Program-made: the position numbers and the translations under genes
Shown here: one piece after another, positions 1 through 9,163 of the stretch
Position numbering within the stretch: position 1 is the stretch's first letter
Layout of the letters: each line of letters starts with the position of its first letter
The notes under the pieces: generated by a model
What the model saw: the letters and a program-made list of their open reading frames with translations, nothing else
The model's database searches: none
Told to the model about the DNA's origin: nothing
NCBI GenBank assembly: GCA_934675625.1
Contig: CAKURH010000110.1
Location: 1-10,781, forward strand
Length of the DNA stretch: 10,781 nucleotides
Direction: 5' to 3'
Source: an uncultured Kiritimatiellota bacterium
Lineage (GTDB): Bacteria; Verrucomicrobiota; Kiritimatiellia; RFP12; UBA1067

Positions 1-48
1 TGAGGGCGATATGCGCCAACCCCGCGTCGCCACTGGGTGAAAACGACT

Positions 49-154
49 TTTTCAGAAATCAAACTGGCAAACTCGGGCGGAATTCTACACCCGCAACGTC
101 AAGGACTTTGCCGATGTCGGCTTTGCGAAACTTGAGAATCCCTTTGTCGCGTGA
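49..154 (+). pseudogene. Probable frameshifted 3' remnant of a VapC-type PIN-domain toxin
   Basis: The frame beginning at 80 and stopping at 152-154 encodes YTRNVKDF followed about 10 residues later by LENPF and the stop. This matches the usual C-terminus of VapC/PIN ribonucleases, a hydrophobic strand, then TRN..DF with the last acidic active-site residue, then a NP motif just before the end. Upstream of about 83 this frame no longer looks like a PIN domain. The frame one base earlier reads LANSGGIL just before the motif, which would join as GGILYTRNVKDF if one base were restored near 86. No N-terminal half, start codon or vapB antitoxin is visible; the rest would lie left of the window or is lost. 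The motif match is seen directly, while the toxin origin and the frameshift are inferred. A sequencing error at 84-87 is possible. The fragment is short, so confidence is moderate. Confidence 0.45.
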
Positions 155-171
155 AACATTAAAAGAGTCGT

Positions 172-207
172 GGGGACAGGCCCCGGTAAGGCGGGGGACA
201 GGCCCCC
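172..207 (+). repeat. Two imperfect copies of a GGGGACAGGCCCC repeat
   Basis: GGGGACAGGCCCC occurs at 172-184 and an expanded copy, GGGGGACAGGCCCCC, at 193-207. Each copy is an inverted repeat around ACAGG. The pair lies between the toxin remnant and the secA promoter, in non-coding DNA. It looks like a REP-type extragenic palindrome, but no other copies occur in this window, so that class is only inferred. Confidence 0.6.
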
Positions 208-213
208 GCCTTT
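188..213 (+). terminator. Strong hairpin with short T tail upstream of secA; possible terminator
   Basis: AAGGCGGGGG at 188-197 pairs perfectly with CCCCCGCCTT at 203-212 around the 5-nt loop ACAGG, giving a 10-bp stem followed by only TTT (211-213, partly within the stem). It could end transcription coming from the left before the secA promoter, in either orientation since AA flanks the other side. The U-tract is too short for a textbook Rho-independent terminator. CCCCGC at 204-209 can instead pair with GCGGGG at 214-219 (loop CTTT), which would compete with the first stem. Confidence 0.4.
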
Positions 214-227
214 GCGGGGTGGGGCGG

Positions 228-240
228 TTTTTGCTATAAT
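228..240 (+). promoter_or_regulatory. Extended -10 promoter of the secA unit
   Basis: The element is TTTTT (228-232), TG (232-233), one base, then a perfect TATAAT (235-240), followed by ACG. The TG dinucleotide gives the classic extended -10 of sigma-70 promoters. At 17-bp spacing the -35 position reads TTGCGG (212-217), which matches TTGACA only in its first three bases. With the usual 6-nt distance the start site would be A247, three bases before the secA ATG, so the secA mRNA should be nearly leaderless. The same element precedes three other units in this window. Confidence 0.8.
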
Positions 241-249
241 ACGCGCAAT

Positions 250-3287
<3,038 letters not shown>

Positions 3288-3291
<4 letters not shown>

Positions 3292-3959
3292 TGACGACGG
3301 CAATCATTGTGGCGGCCGGCAAGTCGGAGCGCATGGGCGCAAGCGTTGACAAGGCGTTCTTGTCGCTGGTGGACAAGCCGGTGGTGGCGTGGGCGCTTCT
3401 GGCGTTCGAGCGCTGCCCCGACATCGACCGCATCGTCCTCGTCGTCCGCAAGGAGCAGCAGCTCGCGGCGAAGGCGGTCGCGCGGATGTTCGGCATCTCC
3501 AAGCTCGACAAGATCGTGCCGGGCGGGAAGACGCGGGCCGAGTCGGTCGCGGCGGGCTTCGCCGCCTGCGACGTCGACACGCGGATCGTCGTCGTCCACG
3601 ACGGGGCGCGTCCGCTCGTGAAGAGCGACCTCGTCTCCGAGGTGGTCAAGGCCGCGAAGCGGTCGCCGGCGGTCGCCGTCGGGCGTCCGATGACGGATTC
3701 GGTCAAGCGCTGCGAGAAGGGCGTGACCGTCAGCGAGACCGTGCCGCGCGAACGGCTCTGGACGGTTCAGACGCCGCAGGCCTTCCAGGTGAAGGAGTTC
3801 CGCGCGGCCTACAAGGCGCTCGGCAAGAAGGACGTGACGGACGACTGCCAGGCGCTGGAGCTGAACGGCGTCGCGCCGAAGATCCTCACCTCGCTCGCGC
3901 CCAACGTCAAGATCACGACGCCGGAGGACCTGCAGCTCGCCGCCGCGCTGCTGAAGTGA
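3288..3959 (+). CDS. ispD: 2-C-methyl-D-erythritol 4-phosphate cytidylyltransferase IspD
   Basis: IspD transfers CMP from CTP to methylerythritol 4-phosphate, the third step of the MEP pathway to isoprenoid precursors, in the cytosol. The 223-aa product has the family's normal length and landmarks: the nucleotide-binding loop AAGKSERMG (9-17) with Lys22 nearby, GGKTRAESV (79-87), VHDGARPL with the metal-binding Asp (103-110), the R154/TVQTPQAF region (159-166), TDD (184-186) and NVKITTPEDL (206-215). The start is ATG 3288 or the in-frame ATG 3291; both lie in ATGATGA, which includes the secA stop, and GGAAAGG (3274-3280) is a good SD. Overlap with secA implies translational coupling. The usual neighbour ispF is absent, so the MEP genes are scattered in this genome. 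Proline is replaced by Asp in the common PK motif (here DK), a minor variation. Confidence 0.95.
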
Positions 3960-3960
3960 G

Positions 3961-4695
3961 ATGGACAAGCTCTTCGCCATCCTGGGGGACATCCACGCGA
4001 ACCTCGACGCGCTTGAGGTCGTGCTGGACGACTGCCGCCGACAGGGCGTGACGGACTACCTCTGCACGGGCGACGTCGTCGGCTACAACGCGCGTCCGCA
4101 CGAGTGCCTCCAGATCATGCGCGAGCTCGGCTGCCCGATCGTGATGGGCAACCACGACTGCTACGTCTCGACGGACCATCTCGACCTCGATGACTTCAAC
4201 CCGCACGCCGCCGCCGTCATCGACTGGACGAAGCGCCAGCTGTCGGCGGAGGAGCTCGCGTTCCTCCGCAACCTGCCGTTCGTGACGACGAAGATGGGCA
4301 TCACGCTCGTCCATGCGACGATGGATCACCCGGAGGGCTTCGGCTACGTCTTCGACCACCTGCAGGCCGAGTCGAACTTCTTCCACCAGGTCACGCCGCT
4401 CTGCTTCCACGGGCACACGCACTGCCCGATGATCTACGAGAAGCAGATCGGCGGGGTCTACCGCATCGACGCGCAGGACTTCAAGCTGCCGATCGGGCGC
4501 AAGTACTTCATCAACGTCGGCTCGGTGGGGCAGCCCCGCGACGGGGATCCGCGCGCGGCGTATGTGCTCTATTCGCCGAAGGACCGCACGGTGCGGTTCC
4601 GCCGGCTCGACTACGACGTCGCCGCCGCGCAGGCGAAGATCCGGGAGGCGGGCCTCCCCGAACGCCTCGCCCAGCGGCTTGAGGTTGGACAATGA
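3961..4695 (+). CDS. Calcineurin-like metallophosphoesterase
   Basis: The 244-aa protein has the full set of two-metal phosphoesterase motifs: GDIHAN (9-14), GDVVGYN (37-43), GNHD (63-66), VHAT (117-120) and GHTH (151-154), and ends its core with INVGSVGQPRDGDPRAAYVLY (185-201, plus following residues). This layout fits the small YfcE/MJ0936-like bacterial phosphodiesterases. No signal peptide or membrane segment is seen, so it should be cytosolic. The substrate cannot be read from sequence: family members hydrolyse phosphodiesters, nucleotides or phosphoproteins. It starts one base after the ispD stop, with only a weak SD-like GAAGTGAG that includes that stop, so coupling to ispD is likely. 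Its own stop overlaps the next start. The family call is firm and the cellular role is unknown. Confidence 0.92.
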   Translation: MDKLFAILGDIHANLDALEVVLDDCRRQGVTDYLCTGDVVGYNARPHECLQIMRELGCPIVMGNHDCYVSTDHLDLDDFNPHAAAVIDWTKRQLSAEELAFLRNLPFVTTKMGITLVHATMDHPEGFGYVFDHLQAESNFFHQVTPLCFHGHTHCPMIYEKQIGGVYRIDAQDFKLPIGRKYFINVGSVGQPRDGDPRAAYVLYSPKDRTVRFRRLDYDVAAAQAKIREAGLPERLAQRLEVGQ

Positions 4696-5792
4696 GAATA
4701 CTCGTCATCAATCCGGGATCGACTTCGACCAAGGTGAGCCTGTTTGAGGACAAGCGGGCCCAATTCGAGAAAAGCGTCTTTCACGACTCGTCGGTGCTGC
4801 TCAAGTTCGCGCACGTCAACGACCAGCTGCCGTTCCGCTACGACCTGATCGTCTCGCTCCTGAAGGAGAAGGGCGTCGAGCCCGCGTCGATCGACGCGTT
4901 CGTCGGGCGCGGCGGCAGCGCCCACACGCAGCCGGGCGGCATCACGGTCATCGACCAGAGGCTCTTCGACGACACGGTCGTCGGCGTCGGCGGGTCGGAG
5001 CATCCGGCCAAGCTCGGCGTCATGCTCGCGTGGAAGTTCGCGCAGGAATACGGGAAGCCGGCCTACACGCTCAACCCGACGAACGTCGACGAATACGGCG
5101 AACTCGCGCGCCTCACCGGCATCAGGGGCGTCTACCGCACGCCGCATTCGCACGTCCTCAACCAGAAGGCCGTCGCCGAATACCATGCGGAGAAGATGGG
5201 CCGCCGCTACGAGGACTGCAACTTCATCGTCGCGCACATCGACGGCGGCATCACCGTCGGCGCGCACGACCACGGGCGGATGGTCGACGGCAACATGGGC
5301 GCCGACGGCGAGGGCGCGTTCACGCCGACGCGCATCGGGTCAGTGCCCGTCCTTCAGCTGCTGGACTACATTGAGGCGCACTCCGTCGCGGACGTGCGGC
5401 TGCGCTGCTCGCGCGCGGGCGGCTTCGTCGACCTCTTCGGCACGTCGAACTCCGATTTCGTCCATGCGAAGGTCGATGCGGGCGACCGCAAGGCGACGCT
5501 CGTCTGGCAGACGATGATCTACCAGGTCTGCAAGATGATCGGCGAGATGAGCGCCGTGCTCTGCGGCAAGGTCGACGCGATCCTGCTCACGGGCGGGCTG
5601 CTGCGCTTCCCCGACGTCGCCGAGGGCGTCCGCCGCCGCTGCGGCTTCATCGCCCCGATCGCGACGTATCCGGGCGAGATGGAGCAGGAGGCGATGGCCT
5701 ATCCCGCACTGCGCGTCCTGAAGGGCGAACTGACGCCGCACCGCTATGAGGGCCGTGACGTCTGGGGCGGCTTCGGCGACATCGACTTGTAG
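4692..5792 (+). CDS. buk: Butyrate kinase
   Basis: Butyrate kinase interconverts butyryl phosphate plus ADP and butyrate plus ATP; relatives act on branched-chain fatty acids. The 366-aa protein belongs to the acetokinase/Buk (ASKHA) fold. It shows the N-terminal signature INPGSTSTK (6-14), GRGG (72-75), HIDGGITVGAH (182-192), DGNMGADGEGAFTPTR (199-214), LTGG (299-302) and PGEMEQEAMA (327-336). The length and the second signature favour Buk over acetate kinase, which is near 400 aa. Its ATG overlaps the preceding TGA as ATGA, with GAGG (4681-4684) as SD. No phosphate butyryltransferase (ptb), the normal partner that supplies butyryl phosphate, lies beside it here. It is the last gene of the secA unit: the next gene has its own promoter 17 bases after the stop, and no clear terminator separates them. 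Substrate range is uncertain. Confidence 0.92.
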   Translation: MRILVINPGSTSTKVSLFEDKRAQFEKSVFHDSSVLLKFAHVNDQLPFRYDLIVSLLKEKGVEPASIDAFVGRGGSAHTQPGGITVIDQRLFDDTVVGVGGSEHPAKLGVMLAWKFAQEYGKPAYTLNPTNVDEYGELARLTGIRGVYRTPHSHVLNQKAVAEYHAEKMGRRYEDCNFIVAHIDGGITVGAHDHGRMVDGNMGADGEGAFTPTRIGSVPVLQLLDYIEAHSVADVRLRCSRAGGFVDLFGTSNSDFVHAKVDAGDRKATLVWQTMIYQVCKMIGEMSAVLCGKVDAILLTGGLLRFPDVAEGVRRRCGFIAPIATYPGEMEQEAMAYPALRVLKGELTPHRYEGRDVWGGFGDIDL

Positions 5793-5808
5793 GCGCGCAG
5801 GCGACTGA

Positions 5809-5822
5809 TTTTTTGGTATAAT
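5809..5822 (+). promoter_or_regulatory. Extended -10 promoter of the potD-like gene
   Basis: T6 (5809-5814), TGG and a perfect TATAAT (5817-5822), followed by GCG. No -35 hexamer is seen at 16-18 bp. The predicted start is G5829, giving a 58-nt leader. The in-frame ATG at 5821 is part of the -10 box and cannot be the translation start. Confidence 0.8.
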
Positions 5823-5826
5823 GCGC

Positions 5827-5851
5827 GCGTCTCGGCAGGGTGTCGGGACGC
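5827..5851 (+). promoter_or_regulatory. Hairpin at the 5' end of the potD leader
   Basis: GCGTCTCGG (5827-5835) can pair with TCGGGACGC (5843-5851) over a 7-nt loop, a 9-bp stem with two G-U pairs that begins at the predicted transcription start. The rest of the leader (5852-5886) is A-rich and unstructured up to the SD. A terminal stem could protect the message from decay; no known riboswitch consensus is recognisable. Confidence 0.35.
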
Positions 5852-5874
5852 CAAACGAAACAAACCAAGAAATC

Positions 5875-5880
5875 AGGAAA
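5875..5880 (+). promoter_or_regulatory. Shine-Dalgarno site fixing the potD start
   Basis: AGGAAA lies 6 nt before ATG 5887, ideal spacing. It selects this codon over the longer open frame beginning at 5821, which would add 22 residues ahead of the signal peptide and overlaps the promoter. Confidence 0.75.
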
Positions 5881-5886
5881 AAAGCT

Positions 5887-7050
5887 ATGACGCTGAAAAT
5901 GAAATCCGCAGCGGCCGCGTGTGCGACCGCCGCGCTCTTCGCGGGCTGCACCAAGTCCGCCGATCCCGAAGGAACCGACCTCTCCGCCCAGGCGCGCGCG
6001 GCGGCCGAGGCGAGCGGCTACGTTCCCCCCAACGGCGGGGAGAAGGGCGAGCTCCACATCTACACGTGGTGCGACTACATCGCGCCGGACGTGCTCGCGA
6101 GCTTCGAGCGCGCGCTCGGCGTGAAGGTCATCGTCGACACGTTCGACTCGAACGAGGCGATGTACGCCAAGCTCAAGGCGGGCGGCACGGGCTACGACAT
6201 CATGATGCCGAGCTCCTACCAGGTCGCGCAGATGGCGAAGGACGGCCTCATCGAGAAGCTCGACCACGCGAAGATCCCGAACGTGCGCAAGAACTTCGAC
6301 CGCTCGTTCGAGGCGCAGATCATCGACCCGACGTTCGCCTACAACGTGCCGTACGCCGTCACCTACACGGGCTTCATGTACCAGAAGGACAAGATTCCCG
6401 AAGGGGCGGACGTCGCGAGCTGGGCGATTCTCGGAAACCCGGCCCTCAAGAACCGCATCACGCTCTTGGACGACATCCGCGAGATCATCGGCGCGGGGCT
6501 CATGTACCTCGGCCATTCCATCAACTCGACCGATCCGAAGGAAATCGACGCGGCGGTCGAGCAGGTGCTGAAGTGGAAGGTCGGCTCGCGCAAGTTCGAC
6601 AGCGAGAGCTACAAGACGGAGGTCGCCAACGGCTCGTCGTGGCTCGGCCACGGCTACTCGACGGACGCGACGCAGGTCATCGTCGGCGACGAGGAGGCGG
6701 GCGAGGCCGCGCGCGAGGACATCGGCTTCGCGCTGCCGAAGGAGGGCTTCACGATCGCGTTCGACGAGATGGTCGTCGCGAAGAACGCGCCGCGCCGCGA
6801 CCTCGCGTACGCCTTCATCAACTACATCTACGACGGCGAAGTCGCCAAGGCGAACATGGAGTACATCTGCGGCCCGAATCCCGTCAAGCCGGGCATCGAG
6901 CAGCTCGACCCCGACTACCGCGCCCTCATCGTCCTCGACGCCGAGACGATCAAGCGCGGACAGGTCCTCAAGGGCTTCGACGCGCAGCCGGAGGTGATGG
7001 AGCTCTACAACAAGGCGTGGGACCGCATCAAGGCGACCGACGCGCGCTGA
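5887..7050 (+). CDS. potD: PotD-like spermidine/putrescine-binding lipoprotein
   Basis: This is a periplasmic solute-binding protein of the PotD/PotF family, which delivers polyamines to a PotABC-type ABC importer. The 387-aa product opens with MTLKMKSAAA and a hydrophobic run ending LFAGC, so Cys21 is a likely lipidation site; Phe at -3 is a less common lipobox residue. Family landmarks include YTWCDYIAPDVLASFE (59-74), DTFDSNEAMYAKLK (84-97), YDIMMPSSYQV (103-113), the DDIRE ligand region (195-199) and DAETIKRG (351-358). Compared with remembered E. coli PotD, the ligand Asp168 and Glu171 correspond to Asp196 and Glu199, Trp229 to Trp252, and Asp257 to Asp293, but the stacking Trp255 appears to be Ala291. 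Polyamine binding is therefore likely, though the preferred ligand may differ. No potA, potB or potC is adjacent; the gene stands alone between two promoters. Start 5887 is chosen by its SD and signal peptide. Confidence 0.9.
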   Translation: MTLKMKSAAAACATAALFAGCTKSADPEGTDLSAQARAAAEASGYVPPNGGEKGELHIYTWCDYIAPDVLASFERALGVKVIVDTFDSNEAMYAKLKAGGTGYDIMMPSSYQVAQMAKDGLIEKLDHAKIPNVRKNFDRSFEAQIIDPTFAYNVPYAVTYTGFMYQKDKIPEGADVASWAILGNPALKNRITLLDDIREIIGAGLMYLGHSINSTDPKEIDAAVEQVLKWKVGSRKFDSESYKTEVANGSSWLGHGYSTDATQVIVGDEEAGEAAREDIGFALPKEGFTIAFDEMVVAKNAPRRDLAYAFINYIYDGEVAKANMEYICGPNPVKPGIEQLDPDYRALIVLDAETIKRGQVLKGFDAQPEVMELYNKAWDRIKATDAR

Positions 7051-7088
7051 GGCGTGCGCGGGCGAACGCGCTCCCTTGTATCGGGCGC

Positions 7089-7112
7089 GGCCGTTTTTGG
7101 TATAATACGGCC
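7089..7112 (+). promoter_or_regulatory. Inverted repeat bracketing the GYF-unit -10 box
   Basis: GGCCGT (7089-7094) and ACGGCC (7107-7112) are perfect reverse complements separated by 12 nt that contain the T-tract, TGG and TATAAT. The right arm ends at the base before the start codon. It could be an operator for a dimeric repressor. The right arm partly uses the ACG shared by the other promoters, so chance is possible. Confidence 0.4.
7094..7106 (+). promoter_or_regulatory. Extended -10 promoter of the GYF/TPR unit
   Basis: T5 (7094-7098), TGG and a perfect TATAAT (7101-7106), followed by ACG. The best -35 candidate, TTGTAT at 7076-7081, is poor and 19 bp away. With standard 6-nt spacing the transcript starts on A7113, the first base of the ATG, which predicts a truly leaderless mRNA. 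Confidence 0.8.
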
Positions 7113-7718
7113 ATGTCAGATTCAAGGGAGTGGTTCGTCAGAACCGAGGAGGGAAACGTCTACGGGCCGGCGGACGTTTCGGCGCTAATCGAATGGGCGA
7201 AGGACGGACGCATTGAGCCGTCCTGTTTCGTTTCAACCGACCGCATCAGCTGGAAGCCGGCGCAGCTCATGTCCGAGCTGGAGATGAAGTGGCTCGTCGA
7301 GACCGAGCCCGGCAAGTTCTTCGGCCCGTTCCACCGACAGGTCGTCTCGAGCCTCTTCAAGGGCGGGCAGCTCGCCGCGACGGCGAAGGCCTATCGTCTG
7401 CACGAGTTCGCGATTGACGAGGATCCGCCGCCGGTGGAGAAGATTGTCGAAGTCGAGAAGGTCGTCGAGAAAATCGTGGAAAAGGTCGTGGAGGTCGAGA
7501 AGATCGTCGAGGTCGAGCCGCCGCCGCGCACCGAGCTGGTCGTGCCCGAAGTCGTCGAGCCGGCGGGCAAGGTGCCGCCGCCGCGCGCGCCCGGTTCGCT
7601 CTTCGGCGGCCTTGACCGCGAGCGCATGGCGGCGCTGGAGGCGGCCGCGCAGCACGAGCTGGCGCGTGGGCGCCGCTTTGGGTTTTCTAAGAATCTGTTT
7701 GGAAGGAAAAACGGATGA
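7113..7718 (+). CDS. Tandem GYF_2-domain protein with V/E/K repeat linker
   Basis: The 201-aa protein of unknown role begins with two GYF_2 (DUF4339-type) modules. The first runs from about residue 6 to 50: WFVRTEEG, YGP, ALIEWAKDGRIEP, then SW at 46-47. The second runs from about 60 to 98: WLVETEPG, FGPF, SLFKGGQL, and lacks the final Trp. GYF-type domains are known as binders of proline-rich peptides. A repeat of V, E, K and I follows (about 108-135, unit VEKIVEV), then proline-rich PPPRTEL (136-142) and VPPPRAPGS (154-162), and a basic tail ending in FGRKNG. No signal peptide or membrane segment is visible, so it should be cytosolic. There is no SD: ATG 7113 sits six bases after TATAAT. 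Its stop overlaps the next start as ATGA. The next gene encodes a paralogue. The family call for the first domain is good; function is unknown, and the protein could bind its own or its partner's proline segments. Confidence 0.85.
   Translation: MSDSREWFVRTEEGNVYGPADVSALIEWAKDGRIEPSCFVSTDRISWKPAQLMSELEMKWLVETEPGKFFGPFHRQVVSSLFKGGQLAATAKAYRLHEFAIDEDPPPVEKIVEVEKVVEKIVEKVVEVEKIVEVEPPPRTELVVPEVVEPAGKVPPPRAPGSLFGGLDRERMAALEAAAQHELARGRRFGFSKNLFGRKNG
7438..7515 (+). repeat. Short tandem coding repeat for V/E/K/I residues
   Basis: Degenerate repeats of GTCGAGAAG, ATCGTCGAG and GTGGAG-like units encode alternating VEK, IVE and VVE triplets (residues about 109-134 of the first GYF protein). A shorter relative, coding VEKIVEVEKVV, is found in the second GYF protein at about 8219-8254. 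Such slippage-prone repeats often vary in length between strains. Confidence 0.6.
7701..7707 (+). promoter_or_regulatory. Shine-Dalgarno site of the second GYF gene
   Basis: GGAAGGA lies 7 nt before ATG 7715, inside the end of the first GYF gene. It is a strong SD in contrast to the SD-less first gene of the unit, so the ribosomes likely use two initiation modes on one message. Confidence 0.7.
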
Positions 7719-9163
7719 ACGAGGCGAAATGGTATCTGCGGACGCAGGACGAGACGTTCGGCCCCGAGACGGAGGCGCGGCTTATCGAGTGGGCGAAGCT
7801 GGGGCGCATCCAGCCGGGGCAGGAGGTTTCCGACGACAACGAGGTCTGGCGGCGCGTAGAGGACGTGCCGTTTCTTGACTTGCGGTTTTCGATTGACCTC
7901 GGCGACGGCAACCCGCGCGGGCCGTTCAACCGCGCGGCGGCCGAGGCGCTTTTGGCGAGCGGGCGCCTGCCGCCGTCGGCGACGCTTGTCGAGACGCGCG
8001 CGCCGTTCGAGGACGCGGGGGACGTCGGCGCGGACGCGCCGACGGCGAAGCCCGACGTGCTTCCGCCCTCAGACCCCGAACCAAACGCCGAGCCCGACGA
8101 ATTGACGAGCTCACAGTCTGAGACGACGACCGCCGAACCCGAGCAGGTCGAAGCGCCCGAACCGACCGCCGAAGAGCCGACGAACATGCCGACCGCCGCG
8201 ACCGAGCCGGAGGTCAGGGTCGTCGAGAAAATCGTCGAGGTCGAGAAGGTTGTCGTGGACGAGACGCGCGTCAAGGAACTTGAAGGGCTGCTCGCCGAGG
8301 AACGACGCCACACGGGCGACCTGCAGACGCGGCTGGATGCGGCGGCGAAGAGTGCGGCGGAACTGCGCGCACAGGTCGAGGCGTCGTCGGCGGAAGTCGC
8401 GCGCGTGACGAAAGAGGCCGAGAATGCGGCAACGGAGTCTGCGCGCGCGGCGAAAGACGCGGCTGACCGCGAGGCGAAACTGCGCGACCAGGTTCATGCG
8501 CTCGAAGACGAGCTGCGCCGCCTGCCGCAGGCCGCGAGCGAGGTGGCCGACATCCAGGCCGCCGTCTACGCGATCATGACGGGCGAGGCCGAGGAGCTGG
8601 GGCGCATCCTGGAGGCGGAGAAGCGCGAGTTCGAGGCGTTCAAGCAGCGCCACCTCGAACGTGCAGACCATCTGCTGGAGCGCCGCCGCGAAATGCTGAA
8701 GCGCGCGGGCGCCAACATCGAGGACATGACGCGCAAGGCGTTGCGCGACCGCCCGGAGGATCCGCGCACGACCCAGTTGCGCAAGGAACTGGACGACCTG
8801 CGCCGGACGCACGAGATGGAACGGCTCGAAAGCGAGTCGAAGGTGCGCGAGCTGACGACGCAGCTGCGCGAGCGGAAGGCCGAGGAGGCGCGGCTCGCGG
8901 AGAACATGAAGGACGTCACGCAGCTGCGCGCCGAGGTCGAGGCCCTGCGCGAGCAGCTGCAGACGCGCGAAAAGGAACTCGTCGCCGAACGTCAGCACAC
9001 CGAGGACATCCGCCGTCAGCAGGCGACGCGCCAGCAGGTGCTGCTGAACCGCCTCGCGACGCTCGAATCGCCGTCGATCGGCACGGCGCAGTCGATGGAG
9101 ACCAACCAGAGCCGCGAGGCGAAGCTCGTGCGGCTCCCCAGCTGGATGAGGTTCAAGAAATGA
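7715..9163 (+). CDS. Tandem GYF_2-domain protein with long coiled coil
   Basis: The 482-aa protein of unknown function has three visible parts. Residues 5-50 are a GYF_2 module (WYLRTQDETFGP, RLIEWAKLGRIQP, VWRR), very close to the first module of the upstream gene. Residues about 56-94 are a weaker second module (LRFSIDLGDGNPRGPF, ALLASGRLPP). Residues 95-166 form an acidic, Pro/Ala/Thr-rich linker with PPSDPEPNAEPDE. From VEKIVEVEKVV (170-180) to about 450 lies a long heptad-rich charged coiled coil, interrupted near 270-295 and 345-352 by Pro/Gly, then a short basic tail ending WMRFKK. No signal peptide or membrane helix is seen. The start overlaps the upstream stop (ATGA) and has a strong SD. 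Shared domain order with the upstream protein indicates tandem duplication followed by gain of the coiled coil. A cytoplasmic scaffold is a reasonable inference, unproven. Confidence 0.85.
   Translation: MNEAKWYLRTQDETFGPETEARLIEWAKLGRIQPGQEVSDDNEVWRRVEDVPFLDLRFSIDLGDGNPRGPFNRAAAEALLASGRLPPSATLVETRAPFEDAGDVGADAPTAKPDVLPPSDPEPNAEPDELTSSQSETTTAEPEQVEAPEPTAEEPTNMPTAATEPEVRVVEKIVEVEKVVVDETRVKELEGLLAEERRHTGDLQTRLDAAAKSAAELRAQVEASSAEVARVTKEAENAATESARAAKDAADREAKLRDQVHALEDELRRLPQAASEVADIQAAVYAIMTGEAEELGRILEAEKREFEAFKQRHLERADHLLERRREMLKRAGANIEDMTRKALRDRPEDPRTTQLRKELDDLRRTHEMERLESESKVRELTTQLRERKAEEARLAENMKDVTQLRAEVEALREQLQTREKELVAERQHTEDIRRQQATRQQVLLNRLATLESPSIGTAQSMETNQSREAKLVRLPSWMRFKK

Noticed and set aside
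11..76. Fragment resembling RVATG/ENDFFR of type IIG or PglX-like methylases across a frameshift
   Set aside because: Only about ten residues, split between two frames, and nothing methylase-like follows. Chance is the simplest explanation.
5821..5886. Earlier potD start at ATG 5821
   Set aside because: That ATG is part of TATAAT and upstream of the predicted transcript start. ATG 5887 has an SD and begins a lipoprotein signal.
7056..7071. GCGCG...CGCGC hairpin after potD as a terminator
   Set aside because: A 5-bp stem with a 6-nt loop and no T-run after it, in DNA where CG repeats are common.
5919..7112. Long frame running through potD into the first GYF gene as one protein
   Set aside because: The part before 7113 is an Arg-rich shadow of potD. 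A promoter ends just before ATG 7113, where recognisable GYF sequence begins.
5647..7125. 492-codon minus-strand frame across the end of buk and potD
   Set aside because: It spans two well-identified genes and a promoter, and its product is low-complexity. It is a compositional shadow.
7438..7515. Repeat block considered as a CRISPR-like or non-coding array
   Set aside because: The repeats are in frame, degenerate at third positions and have no spacers. They are coding low complexity.
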